DNA of 64,000 bases, taken from Ilex aquifolium. Taxonomy: Eukaryota; Streptophyta; Magnoliopsida; Aquifoliales; Aquifoliaceae. The position numbers were made by a program, and so were the translations under genes. The stretch covers positions 32,165,780 through 32,229,779 of the forward strand of contig OX637401.1 in NCBI GenBank assembly GCA_951799425.1, read 5' to 3'. The notes beneath the pieces were generated by a model. That model was given only the letters and a program-made list of their open reading frames with translations. It was not told the origin of the DNA and ran no database searches. How positions within the stretch are numbered: the stretch's first letter is position 1; each line of letters begins with the position of its first letter. This document shows, piece by piece, positions 13,001 to 25,440 of the stretch.

Positions 13001-15707
13001 TATGTCAGACTGATGCTCTGCTATCTTTCTATGGATACTAGTTCTAATGATTGATTTATGTTTATTGATTCCATCTTCAGGTTGTTAATGAAATTTGTGT
13101 ACTACCATCCTCCGAAAGGGTAGCTTCTTGTGATGGAACAGTACATGTTTGGAATAGTCAAACGGGGAGACTGATATCTGTATTTACTGAATTTTCTGCA
13201 AATTCTGCACATCTTACAAGCCCTTTAGCTTCTGCATCAAAGATGAATTCTGATCAAGCTCATATACTCAATTTCAATCCGCTATCAAGTGGAATAATGA
13301 CTACTGCATTTGATGGAAGTTTGTACACTAGTATGCATTGCTTGGAATCCATTGATATGCTTGTAGTGGGCACCGGAAATGGTTCTCTCAGGTAACTTCT
13401 CTTCCCGACGTTAGATTTGCATTCCCAACTGATTTAGCTAAGAAAATGTTTTTGTGCAGTTTAGTTTCCTAAATGTCTTTCCTCCTCGCAGATTCATTGA
13501 CTTCAACAAAGGTCAAAAGCTTCATCTATGGAGGAGTGAATCTGTTGAATCCAGTTTCCCGTCCCTTATATCTTCTATATGCTCTTCTGGTTTTGACAAA
13601 ATGCAAGCCAATGGAACTGCAGCTTTTCCATCTTGGATTGCAGCTGGACTAAGTTCTGGTAATTGCAGGTTGCTTGATATGAGGAGTGGAAATATTATTG
13701 CCTCCTGGCAGGCACATGATGGTTATGTGACGAAGGTGTGTTTAAAATTGTCAGAAACAATTGGTTGTGATATAAATAGGATTTTATTCATCACTCTGTG
13801 CTTTCAGTTGGCTGCACCAGAGGATCATTTGCTAGTTTCCAGCTCTCTTGACAGGACACTAAGAATTTGGGACTTGAGAAGGTAATACCCTATTTATGGT
13901 CCATTCTATTAATATTCTCAATGTACTTTAAAAATAGGATAAATTATAGATTACTACCTTGTGGTTTGACCACTAGCATTTTAAAAATATTTGTTTCTTG
14001 ACTAAGATTTCTTCCCAAGGTTAAAATATTTGTTTCTTGACTGAGGTAAATCTGATTGAAGTGGATTCTTTACAATCTGCAAATGGTTTTTGTAGTTGAA
14101 CTGTTCTGAACTTAAGATCATTATTCTTACAGTGTTGTCACCTTATAGTCGTTAACTTTTCCCTGATAAAGTAGCTTCTTCGACCATGAAATTTCTTTTA
14201 TCTAACAGTGATGGAATTGGAAAAAAGCATCATAACTGGTTATGGTTAATGAAAGTTGCATTGGTGAGCTTCATAGATTTTCTCTACCATCTGATTGCTG
14301 GCTCATCAAGCCTTAACTTTCCTGCTCATATTCATATTTGCAGGAATTGGACATCACAACCCATTGTTGTCAGAGGGCACAACGATAGTGTATCCAGTTT
14401 CTCTGTTTGGGGACAAGATTTGATCTCAATATCAAAAAATAAGATTGGGCTTTCTTCTTTATCTAGATCGGTTGATGAGGTATGTGGCAAATTGTTCTTG
14501 TGTCCTTGTTTACTGCACAGATGCACTACTTCCATTGCAAAATTACAAAACTGTTGGTGAGTGCTGCATATACAGCTCTGATAACAACAAAACTAGGTCT
14601 AGGTGCATATATCTGATTGTTTGTGATGTCTTATCTACTCGTCTCCATAAAAAGAGCAGATCATTCTGCACGAATAAGGTCTCCTAGCTGGATAGGTCCT
14701 ATTAACAATTACAGTCGATAGTATGGCTGAGTTAGGACACTTGCATTGGTGCTTCTCTCCTTCTAGTTGAAAAAATGTTGAGACGACGATGATTCTGGGG
14801 TTATATTTGAAGTTTTTATTCTAGTTTTCATGGGTTCTACACATTAATACGAGAAATCAAACGTTTTTGTTTTGGCATATAACTTGCAACTTCCTGAAAT
14901 GCTAATATCAATCTTTGCAAAGAAGAAATTAGATGATATTTTCACACAATTCGTGTCACATCATCTGTGACGCAACCTCCAAATGCTCTATGTTTTGGAC
15001 AGACACAAACAAATGCTTGCCCCTACGTAACTAGAGCCCTGTAGGTCCATCCACCACTCCTATATAGGGCTAGGTTTCAACAACCATTCATTGGTAAGGC
15101 TCCACGTGTAGCATTCCTGATGGCGGCTATCCTGACCTAGCTATCCATAGTTGTCAGCCTCCCTTATCCTACAACCCTCGCTGAAATTCAATTCAATGAA
15201 AGGCAGACCCCATAGAAGTAAGCCTGAGCCAGCTCTCATTACCATCCCTCTTCAACCTACCCCAACACCTATTCCCATTACCACGCCTCCATAGAACCCT
15301 CAGAACCACGTACCAGCCAGCATCACTATCCTTATACCTTCACCTATTGTTATCTTAACCCCACCCTTTTATATAAGTAAGGGAAGGTAAGGCTTTCAAA
15401 GTGTGATAGAGTGGTTTTGTTATTCATGGGAAAGAGGGAGTGATTATGTGAGGTAAAGGAGCATAAAGCCACAGGCTAGCTGTTAGTTTTGAAATCACTG
15501 TTCATTTTTATTTGCTATCGTTCTTGTGTATTTAAATGCATTGATGTCATGTTGCAGGATGGGAAGCATTGTGTCACACCCCAGCATCTCTACATGGCTG
15601 ATCGTGAATCAAGGAACTTGTCTGTGTTATCGAGCATAACTATTTTGCCTTTCTCACGACTGTTTCTTGTTGGTACAGAAGATGGTTTTTTGAAAATCTG
15701 TTGTTAG
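3889..15707 (+). CDS. GFS12: GFS12 homologue: kinase-like, BEACH and WD40 protein
   Basis: Plant BEACH-family protein. The Arabidopsis member acts in vacuolar protein trafficking and defence together with other BEACH proteins (from memory). Exons: 3889-4014, 4113-4198, 5723-7888, 8027-8361, 8448-8656, 8800-8872, 8959-9164, 9268-9330, 11052-11260, 11380-11491, 11611-12132, 13081-13391, 13492-13735, 13808-13881, 14344-14479, 15558-15707. They sum to 1674 codons. Domain order: kinase-like N part (about residues 225-315), BEACH (about 375-575, with SNFDYLLILNRLAGRRWGD and WIDITFGYKMSG), kinase C-lobe-like segment (about 730-805, DIFSIGCILAEL then WKRRPSAKCLLESPYF), a helical region, and C-terminal WD40 repeats (about 1320-1673). 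The catalytic HRD is replaced by HGN, so kinase activity is unlikely. The ATG at 3889 is the first in the frame; a GTG at 3877 is not preferred. The exon 5-6 and 9-10 junctions were chosen by phase and family similarity. Confidence 0.93.
4036..4070. repeat. (TA)n(CA)n compound microsatellite in GFS12 intron 1
   Basis: A TA run passes directly into a CA run inside the first, 98-bp intron, so repeat-length change would alter the length of a very short intron. Seen directly. Confidence 0.9.
4199..5722. other. GFS12 intron 2, with a possible LINE remnant
   Basis: A 1.5-kb intron. On the minus strand around 4850-4770 one frame reads MNHIISHCAVAREMC, which resembles the His/Cys zinc-finger region (zf-RVT) of plant LINE polymerases. 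No longer frame supports it, so this is a weak call. Nothing else in the intron is recognisable. Confidence 0.3.
9805..9960 (+). mobile_element. tRNA-derived SINE remnant (Au-SINE-like)
   Basis: The segment contains GGATTCGAGTCAC, a good match to an RNA polymerase III B box. It is followed by GGGTAAGGGTTGCATACAT-type sequence and then a T-rich tail. This order is typical of the widespread plant Au-type SINEs (established knowledge). The A-box half is not clear, so the copy is probably truncated or old. Confidence 0.55.
10637..10654 (+). repeat. 18-base G homopolymer in GFS12 intron 8
   Basis: Eighteen consecutive G residues follow a T-rich tract on the transcribed-sense strand. Seen directly. 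Long G runs are prone to sequencing error, so the true length is uncertain. Confidence 0.85.
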
Positions 15708-17565
15708 ATTGGTATATGAATAGTAGGATTCATATTGAACGTGAATCCTGTCTTGTTAATTGGCGATTTATGTGATTTACCTTTCGGGATGCATATGATG
15801 TAGGGGGTATTGAAAGGTGGGATTTGTTTGTCTGGAACCGCTCATGGATTTCAAAGCGGACACACCGGAGTTGGAAGCCTTTTTTGATTTGTGCTGTGCA
15901 AGTTGACATGATTGAACACTAGTTACCATTCACACGACATACATTAATGCAATTAGATATGTCGATATCGCATGGTTTTTGTCACCTTTATGTGCTTGGC
16001 TTCTCTAATAAATTAGAATTTTCAGATTCCATTTTAGCAGTAACAATTGTGAAGGCAATTCAATTGGCACCCAATAAATCAAGGGAACTACCAATATAAT
16101 TTGAGAAGATTTCATTATTCGCTGCGAGAAGTAGACAACGGGTGTTTGAAACAAGAATGAACAAATTTAAGTCTTGGGATGTAGTCAGACAAAATAAAAC
16201 GAGAGAAAGATCGAGAGAGAGAGGGAGAGAAACATGTAGGGATGGAAGATGATTGCTATGGAAGTCGAAGAGAGGAGGGACCCCACCCCTCTCTGTCGAT
16301 GTTGCAGTCTTGCAGACTCTTCCCCTGTCATTGAAATGGAAAAATCTATCTACAACTTAAAAAACAGAGGCATGTAGAGCTTGCTTTTTTGAAAAAAGAA
16401 GAGCTCAGATCGCATGGCATTGCATCTCAACAGGAGGTTATAGATGAATCCTAAAACTTCACCGTTGAATCACCCAGATTAATGAGCTTATTCATTAAGC
16501 ATCTCCCATTGTTGTAAGCATTCATGTTAATCGAAGCAAAAGATGCTCTGATTCTCACAACTCAAACTAATAACAGATATCGACAAGCAAAGTTACCATG
16601 GATAGATGCGTTGTTAAACCGTTTGTTTATCGTCCGTCACTCCTTATTATGGCATTCTTGGCACCTTCTATGGAGGAAGAAGTATCTCAACAAAGGAGCA
16701 GATGAATTAATCCCCACATATTTCTTTGGTGGCTTGCTGCCATTTCTTTCATGGCTTTCCAACATCTATTTTTCATGCTTGCCTAGGTCTATTCAGGGCT
16801 GTTCTCTTTGCTGCAAGTTTCAGCTGCAGTATCCCTAGAACCGATGCTGGCTTCTCTACATATCGTTTAGGGTGATGGTGAAGTCATGCAAACTCAAGAT
16901 CTCCATGTTGAAGGGGCTTGCTTGATCATGGTGCCTATTGGGGTCCTTTTTTAGATGCAATGCAAATAAAAAAGGAATATTCTTGCTATGCAGCTTGTGT
17001 CACTATGTTGCTTTAGCGCCATGCCTACTGTTTACAGCCCCAACCAAATTGCGACTTGGGATTCATTGCGGAGAACTGTAATTTTTTAAATACTTGCTAC
17101 GATTGATAGTTTCCGTGAGATGGATATATAATATAGTTTGCTCCAATGGTTGCCTCATTTTTTCCCCATCTTCCTCTGTACCAAAAACGCTCTCACTTGT
17201 GCTTTCAAATGGTTTCATTGTGGAAGACAAGACAACGTAAACAAACAGGAAACACATTGATTTCTTAGCTCAACCTTTTAAGCAAACAATATTCTCTCTG
17301 AACCATAAATAATGTATGTGTTTTCTAGTAACTGATTTCTTCCACGAATTGTTTGTACCACCAAGGAAGTAAAGAATGGATTCTTGCTCCTCGGACAAAC
17401 AACAATCCACTTTTTAAAAAAAAGGATAACTCCTTTAAGAACTTTGGAATTAAAGCTTTATTTATTTCATCCATAAAAAGCATGTTACCCAATTTGATTG
17501 TTTCATTGTTTTAATTTGTTCTAGGCGGGCGGTACATTCCTACCTACCTTAGCGGCTTTATTTCC
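15708..17565. other. Spacer between GFS12 and the MATH-domain gene
   Basis: Contains the GFS12 3' untranslated region and the promoter of the next gene. A 104-codon open frame (16524-16838) shows no recognisable domain or splice context and I do not call it. GA-rich sequence lies near 16205-16230. Confidence 0.55.
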
Positions 17566-19728
17566 ATGGCAGATCTCTCTGGCGACCAAGATGGTACGGG
17601 CTCCTCTGTCTCTCTGCTGTATAATGTATATTCTTGAAAGCTTTTATTACATTTGCATGAAGCACTAGTACTAGAGCATGCATGTGTCGTTTTCTCATGA
17701 AATCATTTGTGTGGAATCAAACCATTACATTTATTACAAGAACTTTGTTGTGGTTAGCAGAGCTAGCTAATCTACGTGTTTTCTAATGCCCCTCTAGTTT
17801 TAATCCAGTATATATTGTGCTTTAAATACAATTGAGTGGAAATGGTTATGCATATTTTATGTATGTGAATAGTCCATACATGACTGCGACGTGCATGATT
17901 TCTAGAGTTTCTGTGAGTACAATTCTAATACCAAATGCTACACCCTCATTTTGAATTTTAATGTTTTATGTTATCAATATGATCATTTGCATCACCATCA
18001 TCATTATCATATTTGCTACCGCAGGAGTTCTCAGGTCGGTTTCAGACACACCACCTACTCATTACACCCTCAAAATTCAACTATTTTCATTACTAACAAA
18101 GAACAATATTGAGAGATACAATTCAGGTGATTTCGAAGCTGCAGGTTACAAATGGTACTCTCTCTCCCTCTCTCCCCCTCTCTCCCCCTGTGTGTGTGTG
18201 TATTGTATTTACTTTGATTGTGTCTCTTTGTCATTCCTTTACTTTTGATGTGGTTGCAACAATAGTTTAGTATAGTGACTACAATCACCTTTTGATTGCA
18301 AATTGCTGTTTTATCAGTTTTCGGATGTTATTTTATTTGCTGCATCTTTTTCGTGTTTGCAGGAAGTTGGTTCTTTACCCAAATGCAAACAAGAGCAAAA
18401 ATATTAAAGATCACCTCTCTTTCTACTTGATGATATCGGAAGTTAGTTCATTGCGTCCTGGTTGGGAGGTGCATGCTGTTTTTCGACTGTTTTTGCTTGA
18501 TCAGAACAAGGACAACTACTTAACACTTCAAGGTGTCATCTCCAATTCAGTAATAGTGTTACAGTTTTGTATTGCCTCTTTTTCTATCTTTGTACTAGTT
18601 GCATTGTTCTCATGACTCAGTACCAGATTTCGCCACGCTAGTTAAATGTCACATTTTCATGCTTCTGTCTAAAATATCAAGTTGCCTTTTTCATAATACA
18701 CTCCCATAAAAGGTGATGCTGGTAATCATGTTGTTAACTTGCTTAGATACAACAGGAAAGGGAAGACGCTTTTATGGAATGAAGCTGGAATGGGGTTTTG
18801 ATCGGTTCATCCCTCTTACTGCATTTTCCAATCCTGATAATGGGTATCTTGTCAACGATACTTGTGTGTTTGGAGCAGAGGTCTTTGTCTATCAGGAGAA
18901 AAATAAGGAAAAAGAAGAGTCATTATTGATGGTGAAGGATGCTATTAAGTACAAGCACACTTGGAAAATTGAGAAATTTTCAAAGTTAGACAAAGAGTGG
19001 GAAGACTCTGACACATTCAATGCTGGAGATCAGAAATGGTAATGCAGTGACGAACTTCTTCCCAGATGTAATCTAGACTAAATCTCAAGAAATATATATA
19101 TCATCTTTTTTATTTTACATGTTAATGATGAAAGATTTTGCAACAAATTTTAAACCATCCCATTTGTAGAGTCTTCAGTTAAAATGCATCATACATATTA
19201 ACAACAACATTGAATCATTTGCTACATGATATTTTTGTTGTTGCCGATTGTTGCAGGAAGATACAACTATATCCAAAGGGAAAAGGCAGTGGCATAGGAA
19301 CTCATTTATCTCTGTATCTGGCTTTGGCTGATCCCACAGCCCTTCCTCCTGGCTCCAAATTATTTGTAGAGTTCATATTGCGTATACTAGACCAAACGCA
19401 AGGCAATCATGACTTCGGAAAAGGTAAATATAGACTGATCTAATGACTCACAAGTTAGGCAGTATAAAAACTGTCTTGCCTCGATGCTTTCCTAAATCTC
19501 AGGATTGGAAAATGATCCACTTATATATCAACATGCTCATTTAATGAGCTTGCCGATTTCTGTGTTCTTGCAGCGACTTACTGGTTCAGTGCATCAAGCC
19601 AACAATGTGGTTGGCCTCGATTCATTTCACTCAGTTATTTCAATTCATCAAACAACGGGTTTCTGGTAAAAGACAGTAGCTGGGTGGAAGCAGAAGTCAT
19701 TGTCCATGGGGTGGCTAGTGCACAGTAA
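17566..19728 (+). CDS. Two-MATH-domain (TRAF-like) protein
   Basis: Plant MATH-domain protein of 313 residues, of the type often named TRAF-like or ubiquitin hydrolase 12-like; these proteins mediate protein-protein contacts and are usually adaptors. Exons: 17566-17593, 18025-18154, 18363-18532, 18747-19038, 19257-19423, 19574-19728, totalling 314 codons. MATH 1 spans about residues 20-155 and MATH 2 about 170-310. Each has the family landmarks: W-K(L/I) then LYP near the start, a LSFYL/LSLYL strand, and a terminal GFLV/GYLV followed by E-(V/A)-E/F-V. No BTB or protease domain follows, so the protein ends after MATH 2. The 28-base first exon is short but begins with an ATG (MADLSGDQD) and joins in phase. 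The gene is convergent with the PAC4-family gene downstream. Its specific partner is unknown. Confidence 0.92.
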
Positions 19729-20444
19729 GAAGTGCTTTATTGTGTCAAATTTGTGGGTGTACATAAATAATTGCACATTGGCACATAATGGATAGCACAA
19801 TGTACATATATGGTGACTGAATGGTTGTGGGTGTTTTACAAATAGTTCAATGAAAGTGATAAGTTTTGACCCTGCCGATTACATAGGTAGGTCCTTTTCT
19901 TTGTAATTGTGGATATCACTGCAAACTCCCTTTTAGTATATGTATCTTGACAATCCCCAGAAAACTGAGCAGGCTGACATCCTCAAATAGCAAAGATACC
20001 CTTAAAAGATGCAAGCTGAAAGTTATTTTGCTGAACTTGAACTGAACCTTGTGATATAGCATTGTCTTAATTGAGCTGCAATGAATTGGTTCTTCTAAAG
20101 GTACAAAGGCAGTAAGTAAAATCTTCCAAAATGATCGTCCTGCCCAATTAACAGAAAGCAAGGAACGATGACGACTTTGAAGGCAGATGACACGACAATA
20201 TACAAATATTGTTAAGATTCGTAAGGTAAAATCTACAATATAACAGTTACATTTAGATCAAATCTTTTCAAAAGATTGCTAGAGGCCAAACAAAAAAAAA
20301 AAAAAGAGGGGTGCTCACACGATCCATAAATGGTGCTAGAACCTCTACGTATGGAATTTTTTTGGCTTGCATTGGTGCCAGCAGAATCACCACAAAAAAT
20401 GCTAATCCTTTCTTCATGTGTAGCATGCGAGCCTCACCTGTATG
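19729..20444. other. Spacer between convergent MATH and PAC4-family genes
   Basis: The 3' untranslated regions of two convergent genes must lie in this 0.7 kb, so overlapping transcripts are possible. No coding signal was seen. Confidence 0.6.
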
Positions 20445-22180
20445 CTAAGAGGGTGTCCCATCAGATTTTGGCCTTGTGTACCCCAGATTGATTAACTTCT
20501 GCACCAGCTTTTTCTCAGCATCTGCCTGATAGCCCAAATGAAAAATTAGGGGGAAATATGGATCAAAAGCTACGAACTAGAACCAACAGGCTGAATCATC
20601 TGGCAAACTATATGTGTTGGAGAGAGAGATTAAACCTCAAGCATGGGGCTATTCTTTGGAATGTTACAAGCCACTATTACATTAAGACCAGTCTTCAATG
20701 CTGTGAAAAAGGTTGCATATCAGCCCGCGGATCTGAAGAAATATTCCGAAATGATTCATTGCGTATTGAGAATTTACCTAATCGACGAGCAATACCAGAT
20801 CCGGTATTATCAGAAGCCCCTCCAAGTAGGGACGTAACACTCACTGTGTTGTTCTGGGCACCACCAAATAGTAAGATCAACTTAGCATTTGCAGCATGGA
20901 ATATGAGTCAACATAAAATGTATGCTGCGTGCGTTATAAACTGAGATCTTGCGATTGCAATTGGCCAAAATTAATTCAACATTTGATTTAATCTTCCAAA
21001 ATACTATTTCCAAGGCTTGAATTTCAAGCTGCCAAGTGCAGCATTAGATCAATTTTGACAAGGTCTTCCATTCCACTTCAGCCGATTCCATGCTTCTAAA
21101 CGCAGCCAAAAAGACAATTCTAAAGAGCTAAAAATTGTAAACTTACAGGTCGTGTAGGTGCAGCTGCATATAGATGTCCAAATTTGGCAGAGTTGCAACC
21201 AATCCATGCATATATCTGCACATACAGAAGAAGATGAAAGGTTATAGAGTCTCCATATCAACTGTGAGATACACTGTCAAGTAGAAAGCTAACATACGAA
21301 GGAAAATTAACAAAAATAACAGTAGTCATGGGTCCACAAGGATTATCCACTGTATGTACTTGGCTTACACCTCCTTTTATCTTTTCAGGAATGCTGTAGT
21401 TGTATTTTAATTTTCTTCTTTTGCTGGCTGGGGGCTTTTAATTTTACTATTGTGTCCTCCGATCCGATGAAACAAAAAAGGTTGGTTATCAATTACAATA
21501 AAGTTATGATTATCATAAAAATTTCTAATTGTTAGTCATAGTTTAAGGATGTCCATGCCTCACTATCATCTTGCTCCTCAGACTATCTACTCGCTTGCCT
21601 TTTTTTTTCAAAAGCAATATCCAAGTGCTTTGCATTCCAGTCAAATTGGGGTTCAGCTCAAGTGCCGGGATTGGGTGCAGCAGGGGTTGGCACAAGTCGA
21701 ATATTCACTCCATTGGGCAGACGCTGTGCTGTGCATTTCTCTAATTATTTACTCTCTTTTCCAAAGTAGAAAACTTGCAGCAAACAACTAAAGAGGACAA
21801 TCAAAAGCTTTTCAAATTTGATCAACAATATATATGAATAAATCATTCAACCCCCAAAAGGAGGGTAGACTTGGGTCTAGGCTTTGCCTGGTGCATGGCT
21901 GTTGGTGGGAACCAGGAGAGGAGGACAGCAACTATAACCTTACCTGCTTGTGAAGACAAATGATCTGAAAGTGGAGGGTGCCATGGTCGGAGACCTCAGA
22001 GAAGCAAGTGATGTGCACACCACCATCGACATCCCCACCAACTCTGTTGTTGTTGTGATTAATCTGGGATTGGGAGCTTCCAATTGATGGTGTCTCCTCC
22101 TCTGCAATTCTCAAACCATCTGGGATCGATTCCATTCCAATAGCAGCAGCAGCATTCAACCCTCCTCCTCCTGTTGCCAT
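20445..22180 (-). CDS. PBAC4: PAC4-family proteasome assembly chaperone
   Basis: Homologue of proteasome assembly chaperone 4 (PSMG4), which helps assemble the alpha ring of the 20S proteasome (family knowledge). Exons on the minus strand: 22180-21944, 21215-21147, 20853-20778, 20700-20636, 20525-20445, totalling 176 codons and 175 residues. The N-terminal 55 or so residues are low complexity (Gly, Ala, Ser, Asn) and probably disordered. The conserved part runs from HITCFSEVSDHGTLHFQ through IYAWIGC and AAPTRP to VSVTSLLGGASDNTGSGIA and then LKTGLNVIVACNIPKNSP. The last exon encodes a lysine-rich helix ending in SDGTPS. I chose the ATG at 22180 because MATGGGG is a usual start; an in-frame ATG lies nine bases upstream at 22189. 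The gene is longer than the human protein because of the N-terminal extension. Confidence 0.88.
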
Positions 22181-22779
22181 TTCATACACTCTGACACTAA
22201 CAATTATGTGTTGTTTGTCAGACTGTTATGATGGTATGAGAATTCCTTTCTTCCTACTGATTTGTACAAGGCTAGGGAGAGGGCTTTTAGTGTCGTCGAG
22301 AATACTCTGGGGTTTTACCTTCTTTACCTTTATGGATATACTAGCACTAACTCGTGCCTTTCACTGTGTAACACAAAAAATTGAGCACTGGTCATGCAAT
22401 ATGACGATTACAATTGAAGATCGTACCCATAAAAATGAAATCAATCCCATTTAATTCGATTTTGGCTAAATTTTTCTGATAAAAATTCAAATCAAACTTC
22501 ACAGCAATTCAATACTGTGAATCAGTGATATAGCCATATGTAAAAATTGGCATTATATAATTTGAAAAGAAACCAACCAATTTAACCAAAACCTCTCAGT
22601 CGATGCTCACAAAAAATGAAGACAACTCAATGAATAATTCACATCAAATTTATACTGTTGAAAAGTCTCGGCATTTATACTATCGAAAAGTCTCAAACTT
22701 CATGTCAAATAAAATATTTATCATTTCACAAATTTTACAAATACAATGTGGGGTAATCTTGGTTCAAGGTTTTACTCAC

Positions 22780-24003
22780 TGTTAAGGCGCTTGCTGAAGA
22801 ACATAAGAATTCAACCAAATTGGGCATTTCATTGAACACCTAAAAGGAAATATTATATCCTGTCAGAACATAAGCAATAAATTTCATGAGAAAGAAATCT
22901 AGTTTAAAACCATACATGAACAACAGAGAATTATTTGAATATCACTGTGAGCCTCAAACTACAATACGTAAAATACCCAATAACTCCAAAGGTGAAAAGT
23001 GAAGTTCTCAGATGAAGTCCTCTCCTTCCACAATGGTATTCTCACACCCAAACGTCCCAGTTCCAATAATGTTTGAAGCCTGAAACACCACAAAAACCCT
23101 CAATTGATAAGGAACTAAATAGCATTAGAACTACAATTCACAATTCACAGAGTGCTGCTCCATAGATTGTGAAGTTTCGTGTGTAAATGACATAGACTAA
23201 GAGTTTCGTGAGAAAATATAATTCAATTAGTAGTATCGCAAGCAATCCTAAGATTCCAACAAATGAACCTCCAGTCTATTCAATAATAAGACCGCTTATT
23301 CCAAAGCTATAAAATCGAAGCTGCTAATCATTGAGAAATTGCTTATAGGTATTTTCTTTGAAGCAAAACATCAAACTTGGGCATAATATATTGAAATGCA
23401 GTATAACTCTAATTGAAGCAGCTACAATACTATCTCACACAGCCCCATACTAAAGTTCAACTAAACACTTCAAAAAAACCACAACCCACAGCCCTTGACC
23501 CTCACTTCCCCCACTCAACGCAACCCTACACAACCTCCTTACCCCATCCCCAACCCAAAACAGATCCACCCCCCCCCCCCCCCCCCATCTCCCCAACCCA
23601 GAACAGATCCCCCCGGCGCGACGCAGCCCCGTTCCCCACACCACGGGCCCTCCCTCGTTCACCCATTCCTAGATCCGCTTAGATCTCTATCTCACCCACT
23701 TACATTGTAGATCTCCCAACTTAGATCTCTACAAAGCGAGGGTTGGGTGGGTTTTTGGCGGTTTATAAATTTTTATTGTTGCATTAGAACAAACGAATTT
23801 TGCCGTTATTTTTTGGGGATTTCTCCGTGATTGGGCTTGCAGTGGAGGGGTGGGTGGGGAATTGGGCAGAGGTGGGGTGGGACAGGGTGTGTGTGTCGAC
23901 TTACACGGGAAGGTGAGAGAGGGGTAAGTGGTGGGAGCTTGCGACAGAGAGAGAGAGAGAGAGGTAGAAGAGAGAGAGAAAGAGAGATGGAGGGATACAT
24001 ACC
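22780..24003 (-). other. Possible noncoding leader exons upstream of the PAC4-family gene
   Basis: On the minus strand, a CT-rich stretch ends at 24003 with CAG|GTATGT. A second segment 23079-22977 follows TGTTTCAG and ends before GTATTT. A third, 22839-22780, follows CCTTTTAG and ends ACA|GTGAGT. The splice signals are good, but no frame through all three makes a recognisable protein, and ATG-initiated frames close early. They may be 5' untranslated exons of the PAC4-family gene or a separate noncoding transcript. This is inference. Confidence 0.25.
23569..23586 (+). repeat. 18-base C homopolymer
   Basis: Eighteen consecutive C residues inside a C-rich block. Seen directly; the length is uncertain because of sequencing limits. 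Confidence 0.85.
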
Positions 24004-24281
24004 TGGTTGCTAGCCGGATAGTCTGTGTCGCTGGTCGAGTCTTTCAGGCATGTGTGCGTGTGTCGCAGCTCGGCGGAGAGAGAGAGAGAGAGAGATAATG
24101 CAGGCGGAGTGAGGGAGTGTTGTCAGAGCCACTAATTCCTGTTTAGTCCCCTTCGTTTCGAAAGTCATTTTTATTTTTACATCTGTTTCTTCCGCACTTT
24201 CCCCCCCTTTCTTCCGTTTTTGTGGTTTCTTTCAGTTTCTTAGTAAGAATGGGTGACGGTATTCTCCACACAGGTAATAAA

Positions 24282-24470
24282 ATGCTCGGGTGCAGACCGT
24301 CTGCGGTTGGGAAGAAACCGCATGACATGCGGTTTAATAAAACGGCGGCGTTTTTGGTACTTTTTGCAAATTTTTTTTTTTATTCACCCTTAACAAAACG
24401 ATGTCGTTTTGTTAAGCTAAAAACCCTTCTCCTACCTTCTGTTTTGTCAAACTCAGGCGCTCGTATCTCT
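24282..24470 (+). repeat. Left terminal inverted repeat of the capture element
   Basis: Matches the reverse complement of 25431-25619 along its length, with an occasional substitution and a small length difference in the A/T run. It includes the palindromic AAACCGCATGACATGCGGTTT-like block. Confidence 0.85.
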
Positions 24471-24613
24471 CTCTCTCTCTTCTCCTACCTCCGGCGACAA
24501 AAAAGCTCTTGTCTTCTTACCACAGTCGCCGTTAGCTACTGCTCAGCCATGACATTTGTAGCATAGTCGCCGGACAACAAACCCAGAGAATTCAATGCTT
24601 TCGAAACGGTTGA

Positions 24614-25440
24614 GTGACCACCATTTACCCAGATATTTCCTTCGACTTCATCGCCGGTGGCTATGAAACTTTCTGCGACATAAGGTCCGGTGGGTTCAGC
24701 TTTCTTTGCTGGAACTCCTCCTTTCAACCCAAAAGGCTAAATTACAGCGATTTTGTGCTACTTCAAGACCTATCTATTGGGGATTTTCAAATTTGCGTGG
24801 TAACGAATGGTACACGAACTACGAGATGCTGGAGAGGCGACGCCGTTTCGGTTCAGTTGCCAATTGGGTCTTCAAATATTCGATCTTTATCATCTGGGTT
24901 GGGGTTTTCTTGCGGAGTTTTGATGAATTCTAGTAGAGTTATCTGTTGGGGTAGTAACCCATTTGCTTCTGTTGTTCAGAACCAATTCGGTAATATGCCG
25001 ATGAAGAATATTGCTATTGGTGGGAGTCATGCATGTGGATTGAACACAACTGGGTTTTTGATTTGTAGAGGAAGAAATGATAATGGTCAGTTGAATGTTC
25101 CTTCAAATTTGCCATATGAGTACTCTGGATTGACACTTGGAGCCAATCACAGTTGTGCAATTCGAAGATTGAACAATACAGTGGTTTGTTGGGGGTGGAA
25201 ATGGAAGTTTTTCGAGTAATTTTACAGAAGGGGTTTCATTTGAATCTGTTGTTTCTGGGTTGGATTTTAGTTGTGGATTGACTACAAGTAATTTTTCTAT
25301 AGTTTGTTGGGGGCCAGGTTGGTCTAATGATTCATCTTCTTCAGGGATTGAGCTTCCATTGCCAATGACTCTTCTAGGGCCTTTTTTTTCGGGAAGTATC
25401 TTCCAGGGCCTTGTGTTCAGGATACATGTGAGAGATAAGA
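24614..25440 (+). pseudogene. Captured CRINKLY4-related (CCR4-like) ectodomain fragment
   Basis: A 201-codon open frame starting near 24614 and a second frame from about 25210 to 25430 together read like the RCC1-type extracellular repeats of plant CRINKLY4-related receptor kinases. Repeats recur about every 35-40 residues and close with Cys-Trp motifs (CWNSS, RCWRGD, VICWGSN, VVCWG, VCWGPG). One repeat has Cys-Arg instead of Cys-Trp. A one-base insertion in a G run near 25190 shifts the frame. A short imperfect duplication near 25375-25410 disturbs the end. There is no signal peptide, transmembrane segment or kinase domain, so this is a nonfunctional captured fragment. The donor gene is not in this window. 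Confidence 0.8.

Larger units (their letters stand above)
22181..24281. other. Upstream region of the PAC4-family gene
   Basis: No open coding gene. On the minus strand, three segments look like spliced leader exons (listed separately). The rest is AT-rich with a C-rich block at 23480-23660 and GA microsatellites at about 23945-23990 and 24075-24095. The minus-strand reading gives a CT-rich leader typical of a plant 5' untranslated region. Confidence 0.45.

Noticed and set aside
16524-16838. 104-codon open frame between GFS12 and the MATH gene
   Set aside because: No domain, no promoter or splice support, and ordinary spacer composition; could be chance.
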